Of a stretch of 8,948 nucleotides of DNA, positions 1 through 6,355 are shown piece by piece. Source of the stretch: Opitutaceae bacterium (GTDB lineage: Bacteria; Verrucomicrobiota; Verrucomicrobiia; Opitutales; Opitutaceae); the NCBI GenBank assembly GCA_005786775.1, contig SYDD01000361.1, forward strand, positions 1-8,948. Reading direction: 5' to 3'. Within the stretch, counting starts at the first letter, position 1, and every line of letters starts with the position of its first letter. Below the pieces are notes generated by a model that was given only the letters and a program-made list of their open reading frames with translations, had not been told where the DNA came from and ran no database searches. Position numbers and translations under genes: made by a program.

Positions 1-735
1 CTGAGCCGCACTCCGCGGTCAACGCCGGTGCTTTACGTCGAGGCGTGGGACCTCGTGCGGGAGCTGTATGCAGCGACCCCGGACGCGCGGGCCGCCGGCC
101 TCGGGGCCTCCGCATTTTCCTTCAACGGGGGGGAGGGACGGTGCGATCAATGCCAGGGGCTAGGCCACGAGCGCGTCGAGATGCAGTTCCTTTCGGATGT
201 CTTCGTTCCCTGCCCGGGCTGCGGGACCCGCCGCTTCAAGCCGGAGGTGCTCGCCGTACGTCGGGAGGGTCGCTCGATCGCCGAACTGCTCGAACTCACG
301 GTCACGGAAGCTCTGGCGGTCTTCGCGACGCAGCCCGCGATCCACCGGCGACTAGCCGGCCTGGAGGCCGTTGGGCTCGGCTATCTGCCCCTCGGGCAAC
401 CGCTCAACACCCTGAGTGGCGGCGAGGCGCAGCGGCTTAAGCTCGTGCGCCACCTCGCGAACTTCCGCGGTGACGAGGCCCAACCCCCGGCACTCTTGCT
501 GCTGGACGAGCCCACTACTGGGCTGCACCGCCACGATGTCGCGCGGCTGCTCGAGGTGCTTCAAACTCTAGTGGAACAGGGAAACTCGGTGGTCATCGTC
601 GAGCACCACACCGACATTCTTCGGGCCGCGGATTGGATCATCGAGGTAGGCCCGGAATCAGGCGCTGCGGGCGGTCGGATCACCGCGGAAGGTACGCCCG
701 AGGAGGTCGCGCGCCGCGCCACGGTGACGGCACCC
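1..735 (+). other. UvrA unit 1, C-terminal nucleotide-binding half
   Basis: This protein-level segment is the paralogue of the gene's own end (about 2740-3500). Both contain a TPRST motif, FSFN, a four-cysteine zinc module, [12 protein letters not shown], Walker B and an EHH H-loop in the same order. By eye they are well diverged, so the duplication is old and not a recent tandem DNA repeat. Unit 1 keeps the consensus LLDEPT Walker B, unlike the matching site of unit 2. The N-terminal half of unit 1 lies before the window. Confidence 0.88.
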
Positions 736-3525
736 TTTCTGCGCGCCGCCCTGGCGCCGGAGGCCGCGCTCCCGTCGCGGGAGGATCTGCGCGCCGAACC
801 GGCGCCACGCGAGGCGACGCGTCCAACTGAGCTGACGCTAACGGGCGCGCGCGAGAACAACTTAAAGGATCTCACCCTAGCGCTGCCCTATCGGCAGCTA
901 ACCGTGGTCACCGGCGTCTCCGGCTCTGGTAAGTCGACCCTCGCCTTCGACATCCTGTTTGCAGAGGGGCAGCGGCGCTTCATGGAGTCGATGTCGCCGT
1001 ACGCGCGGCAGTTTGTCGAGCAGCTGCCGCGACCGGCGATCGGGGGCCTCGCCGGCATCCCACCCACGGTGGCGATCGAGCAGCGAATGACCCGCGGATC
1101 GCGCAAGTCGACCGTGGCCACGATCACCGAGGTCGCCCAGCACTTGCGCCTCCTCTACGCCCGCGCCGGCGTGCAGCATCACCCGGAGTCCGGCCGCCCC
1201 GTGCGTCCCCTCGCGCGGGCGGCGCTGAGCGCGCTCTTACGCAAGGTGATGATGACGAACCCCGCGGCGCGCCGGGCTCGGCATCTCTATCTTTGTGCCC
1301 CGCTGATCCGCGGGCGGAAGGGCCATCACCAGCCGATCGCGGACTGGATCGCCGATCAGGGCTACGCGCTGATGCGCGCCGACGGTCAGCTTCTGCCGGT
1401 GGAGGCCTTCACGAGGTTGGACCGCTACCGCGAACACGACATCGAGGTTGTGGTCGCCGATCTTCGGGCGGTCGGCGCGCCAACGCCGGCCGCCGCCCTC
1501 GACACTGCGCTGGAATTGGGGCGCGGGGCCTGCTTCCTCCTGACGCCGCGCGATGGCATCATCACCTGGTTCTCGACCACCCGTACTGACGCCGCCACCG
1601 GCGAGTCCTTTCCGGAGTTGGAGCCGAAGCATTTTTCATTCAACTCGCCGCGAGGCTGGTGCCCGTTGTGCCGCGGACACGGGCGCATTTTACCGTGGAT
1701 GCTGGAGCCGGTGGAGGAAGGCGAAGAGGACCCGAAGCGTCTCCTCCGGGAGCTCGGTCTCGAGGACTCCGGCGCCCTCGCGGCGGACGGTCAGGAATGC
1801 CCGGATTGCGCGGGCGCGCGGCTGAACCGGATCAGCCGCGCCGTTCGCCTGCCGTTCCGCGGCGGCCGGCCCGCGCTTTCGCTCCCCGAACTGCTACGGC
1901 GCACGCCCGCGGAGCTCCTCCGACTACTGGGGGCCCTGGAGCTCGACGCCCGCGGCCGTGCCGTGCTCGCGGAGGTCCGCCCGGAGATCGCGGAACGCCT
2001 CCGCTTCCTCGAACGCGTGGGCCTCGGTTACCTCACCCTCGACCGGCCAACGGCGACGCTCTCCGGTGGCGAGCAGCAGCGAATCCGTCTCGCCGCGCAG
2101 CTCGGTTCCAACCTGACCGGCGTACTTTACGTTCTCGACGAACCCAGTATCGGCCTCCACGCCGGCGACAACCAGCGCCTGATCGCGACCCTCGAAGGCC
2201 TACGGGACAAGGGTAACACGGTGCTTGTGGTTGAACATGACGACGAGCTGATGCAGCGGGCTGACCACATCATCGACCTCGGACCGGGCGCGGGTATCCA
2301 CGGCGGGGCACTCCTGGCCTGCGGCACACCCGAGGAGGTCCGTGCGAACCCGCGCTCCCTTACCGGCCGCTACCTCGCGCAGGGAATCCCCCACCCGCTC
2401 CGCGGGAGCCGACGTCCCCTGCCCGTCCAGCACACGCGGGGCGCTTGGCTCACGCTTGATGGGGTCCGCTTCCGTAACCTGCGGGCCGTGCGCCTGCGAC
2501 TTCCGCTTGGTCGCTTGACGGTGGTCGCCGGGCCGAGCGGAGCCGGAAAATCGAGCCTTATCCGCGACCTACTGCATCCGGCGGCCGCCCGCGCTATCGC
2601 GGACCGCCGCGAGCGACTTTCCGGTGCGGAATTCGTGCGGGGCGGCGGCTCACCCGGGGAGGGGGGGCGTTCGCCCTTCGCTTCGCTCACCGGTGCCGCG
2701 GGCTTTCGCCGGGTGGTGGAGGTTGACCAGGCCCCCATCGGGCAGACCCCCCGATCCACTCCCGCCACTTACTTGGGGATCCTTGACTTGATCCGCGCGT
2801 TTTTCGCTCAGTTGCCGGAAGCGCGGCTGCGCGGCTATACCGCCTCGCGTTTCTCTTTCAATACGGCAGGCGGCCGCTGCCCCGCCTGCGAGGGCGCAGG
2901 CCGGATCCGACTGGAGATGGCCTTCCTGCCCGATGCCTTCCTGCCCTGCGACACCTGCCAGGGTTCGCGGTACGGTCCAGATTTGAAAGATATCCTCTGG
3001 CAGGGCCGGGACATCGGCGCGGTGCTGCAAATGACCTTCGAGGAAGCCGCCCAGCAGTTCGCCTTCCACGCCGAGCTCGCCGAGGTCTGCCGGCTAATGG
3101 TCGATTGCGGGCTCGGCTACCTGGCACTCGGCCAGAGCTCTAACACGCTTTCGGGAGGTGAGGCGCAGCGTCTCAAGCTCGTGACCGAGCTGGCTCAGGG
3201 CAGTCCCGGCCGCCGCGAGCGGGCCCGCGGGATCGCCGCGCGGAACCTTTATCTGCTCGAAGAGCCCACGATCGGCCTGCACCTGAGCGACTGCGAGAAG
3301 CTCATCCGCGTCCTCCACGCGCTCGTGGACCAAGGTCACACGGTGGTGGTGATTGAACATCATCTCGATGTCATTCTTGAGGCAGACCACGTCGTAGAGC
3401 TGGGCCCCGGGGGTGGCCCGGCGGGGGGCGAGATCATCTACGCTGGCGATCCCGAGGGGCTGCTCCGCTGCAAGGGGAGCCCGACCGCACCTCACCTCCG
3501 GCGCTTGCAACGGACGCGCGGTTGA
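1..3525 (+). CDS. uvrA: Excinuclease ABC subunit A, tandem double-length form (5' end outside window)
   Basis: Damage-recognition ATPase of nucleotide excision repair, which loads UvrB on damaged DNA. The frame is open from base 1 and begins inside a UvrA motif (SRTPRST, 4-24), so the gene starts upstream; the GTG at 28 is only an internal valine. First comes the C-terminal half of one unit: zinc module CDQC (142-153) with CPGC (211-222), signature LSGGEAQR (412-435) and Walker [13 protein letters not shown] (493-528). After a Pro/Ala/Arg-rich linker (about 735-828), a complete second unit follows: Walker [10 protein letters not shown] (913-939), UvrB-binding region around RGRKG (about 1306-1320), signature LSGGEQQR (2059-2082), Walker B LYVLDEPS (2125-2148), second Walker [10 protein letters not shown] (2530-2556), TPRST (2746-2760), zinc CPAC/CDTC (2878-2958), signature (3148-3171) and Walker B LLEEPT (3253-3270). 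Unit 2 alone is about 898 residues, close to a normal UvrA of about 940. Chlamydial UvrA is also a tandem of about 1,800 residues. Identification is very secure; which unit repairs DNA is unknown. Confidence 0.96.
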   Translation: MSRTPRSTPVLYVEAWDLVRELYAATPDARAAGLGASAFSFNGGEGRCDQCQGLGHERVEMQFLSDVFVPCPGCGTRRFKPEVLAVRREGRSIAELLELTVTEALAVFATQPAIHRRLAGLEAVGLGYLPLGQPLNTLSGGEAQRLKLVRHLANFRGDEAQPPALLLLDEPTTGLHRHDVARLLEVLQTLVEQGNSVVIVEHHTDILRAADWIIEVGPESGAAGGRITAEGTPEEVARRATVTAPFLRAALAPEAALPSREDLRAEPAPREATRPTELTLTGARENNLKDLTLALPYRQLTVVTGVSGSGKSTLAFDILFAEGQRRFMESMSPYARQFVEQLPRPAIGGLAGIPPTVAIEQRMTRGSRKSTVATITEVAQHLRLLYARAGVQHHPESGRPVRPLARAALSALLRKVMMTNPAARRARHLYLCAPLIRGRKGHHQPIADWIADQGYALMRADGQLLPVEAFTRLDRYREHDIEVVVADLRAVGAPTPAAALDTALELGRGACFLLTPRDGIITWFSTTRTDAATGESFPELEPKHFSFNSPRGWCPLCRGHGRILPWMLEPVEEGEEDPKRLLRELGLEDSGALAADGQECPDCAGARLNRISRAVRLPFRGGRPALSLPELLRRTPAELLRLLGALELDARGRAVLAEVRPEIAERLRFLERVGLGYLTLDRPTATLSGGEQQRIRLAAQLGSNLTGVLYVLDEPSIGLHAGDNQRLIATLEGLRDKGNTVLVVEHDDELMQRADHIIDLGPGAGIHGGALLACGTPEEVRANPRSLTGRYLAQGIPHPLRGSRRPLPVQHTRGAWLTLDGVRFRNLRAVRLRLPLGRLTVVAGPSGAGKSSLIRDLLHPAAARAIADRRERLSGAEFVRGGGSPGEGGRSPFASLTGAAGFRRVVEVDQAPIGQTPRSTPATYLGILDLIRAFFAQLPEARLRGYTASRFSFNTAGGRCPACEGAGRIRLEMAFLPDAFLPCDTCQGSRYGPDLKDILWQGRDIGAVLQMTFEEAAQQFAFHAELAEVCRLMVDCGLGYLALGQSSNTLSGGEAQRLKLVTELAQGSPGRRERARGIAARNLYLLEEPTIGLHLSDCEKLIRVLHALVDQGHTVVVIEHHLDVILEADHVVELGPGGGPAGGEIIYAGDPEGLLRCKGSPTAPHLRRLQRTRG
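829..3522 (+). other. UvrA unit 2, complete
   Basis: This segment begins with the typical UvrA opening ([12 protein letters not shown]) and ends with the family's C-terminal [13 protein letters not shown] tail, so it is a whole UvrA in itself. It keeps both Walker A sites, both LSGGE signatures and the UvrB-binding region. Deviations: the first cysteine pair of two zinc modules is missing (HHPES at 1177-1191, DAAT at 1588-1599) although the partner pairs CPLC (1660-1671) and CPDC (1798-1809) remain; a Gly-rich stretch (about 2638-2691) follows the second Walker A; and the last Walker B has Glu for Asp (3259-3261). Confidence 0.88.
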
Positions 3526-3533
3526 TCCGCGCG
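3515..3533. terminator. GC-only hairpin over the uvrA stop, possible bidirectional terminator
   Basis: CGCGCGG (3515-3521) and CCGCGCG (3527-3533) form a perfect 7-bp inverted repeat with a 5-nt loop TTGAT. The loop contains the uvrA stop codon TGA (3523-3525). Only 10 nt separate the stops of the convergent uvrA and Nudix genes, so this is the only visible candidate for ending either transcript. Neither side has a T-tract, so it is not a classical intrinsic terminator. Confidence 0.35.
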
Positions 3534-3535
3534 GC

Positions 3536-4060
3536 TCAGCCCGCCGCTAAACGCGCCGAGACCAGCGGCCAGATCAAACCAAAGGACGGGCAAAAATCCC
3601 CGGCGGACCTTGCCAGCCAGGCATCGACGGCGGCGGGTGGATGCCAGGCCGCCTCCTCGATCTCCCGCGGCTCGAGGCGCAACGGTCCATCATGGCGTAG
3701 CCGGTAAACCCAGACAAATTCCCAGCCCGTCGCCGCACACGCCTCCACCCGAAACCAGCGCGCCGGCAAAGCTCCTGCGGGGGGGAAAACCCCGATTTCC
3801 TCGCCCAGTTCACGGAGCGCGGCCGGGTCGTAGTCTTCGCCGGAGTCCACGTGCCCGGAGCAGGAGGAGGCCCAGAGTCGCGGTGCGACGTCTTTGAACG
3901 CGGACCGCCGCTGCAGCAGTACCCGCCCGGCCGCATCGAAGACCATCACGTGCACGGCCCGATGCCAGAGCCCGCGGGCGTGGACCTCGCGCCGGGACGC
4001 GCGGCCGATTACCGCATCCCGCGCGTCGACGACGTCAAAGAACTCCTCGGAGAAGGTCAT
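3536..4060 (-). CDS. Nudix hydrolase, Idi/YfcD-like
   Basis: A 174-residue Nudix-fold protein that hydrolyses, or possibly isomerises, a compound linked to a diphosphate; the substrate cannot be read from the sequence. The Nudix box is intact at residues 69-91: Gly69, Glu75, Arg83-Glu84, Glu87-Glu88 and Gly90, matching Gx5Ex7REUxEExGU, so Mg2+ binding should be preserved. The opening (FFDVVDARDAVIG) and the segment RAVHVMVFDAAGRVLLQRR resemble the isopentenyl-diphosphate isomerase-like/YfcD branch, as does SSCSGHVDSGE just before the box. The start is supported by AGGTGG on the minus strand a few bases before the ATG. It is convergent with uvrA and divergent from the unknown gene at 4195, so it is probably transcribed alone. 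The lack of recognisable isomerase catalytic context makes true Idi activity uncertain. No signal peptide is seen; probably cytoplasmic. Confidence 0.9.
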   Translation of the reverse strand: MTFSEEFFDVVDARDAVIGRASRREVHARGLWHRAVHVMVFDAAGRVLLQRRSAFKDVAPRLWASSCSGHVDSGEDYDPAALRELGEEIGVFPPAGALPARWFRVEACAATGWEFVWVYRLRHDGPLRLEPREIEEAAWHPPAAVDAWLARSAGDFCPSFGLIWPLVSARLAAG

Positions 4061-4194
4061 CGGCCCACCTAGGCGCGGACGGTCCGCGCTGTAAAGCCCA
4101 GCCAGGGCCCGGCGCTACGCCCCGCTTCCTCAACCCAGAGTGCGATTTGGCTTGGTCGGCACCCCACCGCGGGTGTTTGCTGACCCGTACGCCC
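4061..4194. promoter_or_regulatory. Divergent intergenic region
   Basis: These 134 nt separate the starts of the Nudix gene (-) and the unknown gene (+) and must carry at least one promoter. I find no convincing -35/-10 pair for either direction. The minus strand has a good ribosome-binding sequence (AGGTGG, about 4065-4070). The plus-strand gene lacks an obvious one. The most structured element is the palindrome at 4073-4089. Confidence 0.55.
4073..4089. promoter_or_regulatory. 17-nt palindrome, candidate operator
   Basis: GCGCGGAC (4073-4080) and GTCCGCGC (4082-4089) are perfect inverted repeats around a single central G (4081). The one-base centre makes a stable RNA hairpin unlikely but suits a DNA site for a dimeric regulator. 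It lies just upstream of the Nudix ribosome-binding sequence, where it would affect that gene most directly. GC-rich DNA yields such palindromes by chance, so the role is a guess. Confidence 0.3.
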
Positions 4195-4638
4195 ATGCCC
4201 AAGATCGAAGTTAATAAGGTCGCCGAGATCCTAAAGAAGAACGAAATCTCGCCCGCGATCCTCCGCCGCATCGTTGAAGAGATGAACCTCGCGGTCCAAC
4301 CCGACCCGGGTGAGGAGGAGAAGCCGCCCCCGTTGAAGAAGCAGTTTGTAATTCTGGTGAGCGACCCGGACGAGCACCTGCCCAAGCACGATTTCGTCGG
4401 TTGGGTACTGCAGATCCCGGAGAACGAGAGCGTGGCGACGACGCAAGATCGCCTCTTCCGCGCCGCCTACGACTTTAACACGACCAAGAAGGGCCGCCTA
4501 CTGCCGGTCAAGACCGTCGGCGAGGCGATCGAACACGTGCCCGCCAAGTTCCTAAAGGAGACTGACGTCTGGGTGAAGACCAAGACGCCGGTGCTGGTGA
4601 TCCGGACCGACAACGAGATCCTGAAGGAGCACAGCTAG
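4195..4638 (+). CDS. Small soluble protein of unknown function
   Basis: I do not recognise a named family. The predicted product is 147 residues, highly charged and rich in lysine and glutamate, with no signal peptide or membrane segment. The N-terminus (EVNKVAEILKKN..SPAILRRIVEEMN) looks like two amphipathic helices. An acidic Pro/Glu linker (about residues 35-46) follows, and then a mixed alpha/beta domain starting KKQFVILVSDPD with YDFNTTKKGR near the middle and VWVKTKTPVLVIRTDNEI near the end. The ATG at 4195 is chosen because the protein-like sequence begins there; the 16 residues from a TTG at 4147 look like translated spacer. No clear Shine-Dalgarno is seen. The domain reads as well formed, and I have a weak impression of similar proteins in Verrucomicrobia. 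The stop overlaps that of the convergent DUF192 gene by 4 nt. Confidence 0.8.
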   Translation: MPKIEVNKVAEILKKNEISPAILRRIVEEMNLAVQPDPGEEEKPPPLKKQFVILVSDPDEHLPKHDFVGWVLQIPENESVATTQDRLFRAAYDFNTTKKGRLLPVKTVGEAIEHVPAKFLKETDVWVKTKTPVLVIRTDNEILKEHS

Positions 4639-5159
4639 AGGCCGTAGCGGCGGGGGTCGGAGCCCCGCGCCCGCAACGCCGCCCGCACGGCGGCGAGGTC
4701 GAGCCGGGCACCGGGCCGCACCCCGTGCTCACGGAACCAACCTTGGTTCAACTCGACCGCGAACTGAAGCTCCTCCCCGCGAGAAGCCACCCGCGTCTCG
4801 TCGAAAGGATGCAGCGGATAGACCTCCGCGAGCGTCCCGTCCGGGCGGAAGAAGCCGATGTCCAACGGGGTGGGCGTATTGCGCATCCAGAAGCTAAGAC
4901 GTTGGGGCCGCTCGTAGACAAAGATCATTCCGTCGTCGGGCCCTAGGTCCCGGCGCTCCATCAGACCCCGCTGCATCTCCGGCAGCTGCAGCGCCAGCTG
5001 GAGGCGCACCGTGCGCCCGCCCACACCGATGGGGAAGAACTCGCCGGCGCCCTTCGGAGCCGGCAGCGCAGTCTCGCCCGAGTGGCCCTGCCCGCAGCCC
5101 GCGAGCGCGGTCCAAAACGCCAGCACGGCCAGCGCCAAAACCGGATTTGCGTTTTTCAT
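4635..5159 (-). CDS. DUF192 family lipoprotein
   Basis: A 174-residue predicted lipoprotein. The N-terminus MKNANPVLALAVLAFW.. is a short signal peptide ending in a lipobox LAGC, with Cys22 as the lipidation site, so the mature protein should be anchored to a membrane facing the periplasm. The rest matches the DUF192 (UPF0127) domain: RGLMERRDL, GMIFVYERP, LSFWMRNT, PLDIGFF and a late GWFREHGVRPGARL. The biochemical role of this family is not established. The ATG at 5159 is preferred over an upstream frame extension because it places the signal peptide correctly. It is divergent from the M24 operon across 49 nt and convergent with the unknown gene at 4195, with the two stops interleaved in CTAG. 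Confidence 0.92.
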   Translation of the reverse strand: MKNANPVLALAVLAFWTALAGCGQGHSGETALPAPKGAGEFFPIGVGGRTVRLQLALQLPEMQRGLMERRDLGPDDGMIFVYERPQRLSFWMRNTPTPLDIGFFRPDGTLAEVYPLHPFDETRVASRGEELQFAVELNQGWFREHGVRPGARLDLAAVRAALRARGSDPRRYGL

Positions 5160-5208
5160 GCGCGGAGGGCTAATCCCCTCGCCGCCGCAACTCAATCCCC
5201 GCATCGAC
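5160..5208. promoter_or_regulatory. Short divergent intergenic region before the five-gene operon
   Basis: These 49 nt lie between the DUF192 lipoprotein start (-) and the proposed M24 peptidase start (+), and should hold promoters for both directions or have them overlap the coding ends. I see no consensus -35/-10 elements. A weak inverted repeat GAGGG (5165-5169) / CCCTC (5176-5180) with a 6-nt spacer is present. It is too short to interpret. Confidence 0.4.
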
Positions 5209-6351
5209 GTGTCCGGAACCACCGCCCAAATCCCCCCGCTCCTTTACGCGGACACCCACAGCTGCCCAGATGCACTCTACTACGGAGGGGTTGAGATGAG
5301 CGACCCGTTTATTTGCTTCGGGCACGGGCGCCGACGCTACGCCATCGTGAGCGCGCTCGAGTTCGGGCGCGTGCGCCGCACGTCCCGCTTCGATGTCGTG
5401 CAGCCGCTCGACTCCTTTCTGGCGCGGGCGCGGCGGGAATGGCCCGCACGGCGACCCGGCCCCGCGGAGGTCATCGTGCTCGCAGCGCGAGACCTGCGTC
5501 AGCGGCGTTTCCGCATCCCGGACACCTTCCCGACCGGCTTGTACACGCAGCTCACTGCGCTCGGGCTCGAACTTGAGGTTGCACGGGGCGCGCTGTTTCC
5601 GGAACGCGAAATCAAAACTCCGGCCGAGGTCGCCGCGATCCGCGAGGGAAACCGCTGTAGCGCTATTGGACTCGCGGCGGCGGAGGGCGTGCTGCGCGCG
5701 AGCAAAATCCGCGGCCGTCGCTTGTACCACCGGGGCCGCCTGGTCACCAGCGAGTCCGTCAAACTGGCTATCGAGGTCGCTGTTCTAGAGGCGGGGGCCG
5801 TCTCCGCCCACACCATCGTCGCGGGCGGCGACCAAGCCTGCGATCCGCACGAGCGCGGACACGGGCCGCTACGCCCGGACGAGCTGATCATCGTAGACAT
5901 CTTCCCGCGGGTTACCCGCCACGGCTTCCACGGGGACATGACCCGGACTTTTCTGCGGGGCCGCGCCAATGAGCGCCAGCAGGCGCTGGTGCACGCCGTG
6001 CGCGAAGCGCAGCGAGCTGCCCTGCGCCGGCTTCACGCCGGGGTCAACGGTCGGGACGTCCACCAAGAGTGCGTGAACGTGTTCGCGCGCGCCGGCTTTG
6101 CCACCCGCCACCTGAAGTCGGGTTCGGTGGGATTCTTCCACGGCACCGGCCACGGGCTCGGGCTTGCGGTGCATGAATTGCCCCGCCTGAGCGGTAGCGT
6201 CGATTACACCGTGCCCGCGGGCTCCGTCGTGACCGTAGAGCCTGGCCTCTATTATCCAGGCCTCGGCGCCTGCCGAATCGAGGATGTCGCACTGGTCACA
6301 TCCGGCGCCCCGCGCCTCCTCTCCCGCTTCTCGTACGACTGGAAATTCTGA
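5209..6351 (+). CDS. M24 family metallopeptidase (Xaa-Pro peptidase-like)
   Basis: A predicted cytoplasmic dinuclear-metal peptidase of the pita-bread fold, acting on peptides with proline next to the N-terminal residue or a related bond. With the GTG start it has 380 residues: an N-terminal creatinase-like domain (about 1-135) and the M24 catalytic domain (about 136-380). All five expected metal ligands are visible: Asp230 (IIVDIFP), Asp243 (HGDMTRT), His315 (HGTGHGLG), Glu344 (TVEPGLY) and Glu358 (RIEDVAL). The start is not settled. GTG 5209 keeps the segment LLYADTHS..DALYYGG, which resembles the N-terminus of related peptidases. An ATG at 5296 follows a strong GGAGGGG but would remove that segment. 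The frame is open further upstream to 5011, antisense to the DUF192 gene, and that part is unlike protein. First gene of the operon; the next starts 4 nt after its stop. Confidence 0.9.
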   Translation: MSGTTAQIPPLLYADTHSCPDALYYGGVEMSDPFICFGHGRRRYAIVSALEFGRVRRTSRFDVVQPLDSFLARARREWPARRPGPAEVIVLAARDLRQRRFRIPDTFPTGLYTQLTALGLELEVARGALFPEREIKTPAEVAAIREGNRCSAIGLAAAEGVLRASKIRGRRLYHRGRLVTSESVKLAIEVAVLEAGAVSAHTIVAGGDQACDPHERGHGPLRPDELIIVDIFPRVTRHGFHGDMTRTFLRGRANERQQALVHAVREAQRAALRRLHAGVNGRDVHQECVNVFARAGFATRHLKSGSVGFFHGTGHGLGLAVHELPRLSGSVDYTVPAGSVVTVEPGLYYPGLGACRIEDVALVTSGAPRLLSRFSYDWKF

Positions 6352-6355
6352 TCCA

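Noticed and set aside
28..30. GTG as the start of uvrA
   Set aside because: The frame is open to base 1, and the preceding codons encode the conserved TPRST motif, so the gene continues upstream.
3094..3510. Long antisense open frame within uvrA, and many similar ones on both strands (for example 1659-2216 +, 6617-7237 -, 8200-8904 -)
   Set aside because: They overlap securely identified genes, show no recognisable motifs and have the Arg/Pro/Ala-rich composition of GC-rich shadow frames.
4147..4194. Upstream TTG start for the unknown gene
   Set aside because: The extra 16 residues look like translated spacer, and the helical, charged sequence begins at ATG 4195.
4061..4194. Sigma-70 type promoters in the divergent spacer
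   Set aside because: No -35/-10 pair with acceptable match and spacing was found in either direction.
5011..5208. N-terminal extension of the M24 peptidase
   Set aside because: It lies antisense to the signal peptide and body of the DUF192 lipoprotein, and its translation is low-complexity and unlike the family.
6284..6355. N-terminal extension of the heptose kinase
   Set aside because: It overlaps the conserved C-terminus of the M24 peptidase; the kinase domain begins right after the ATG at 6356.
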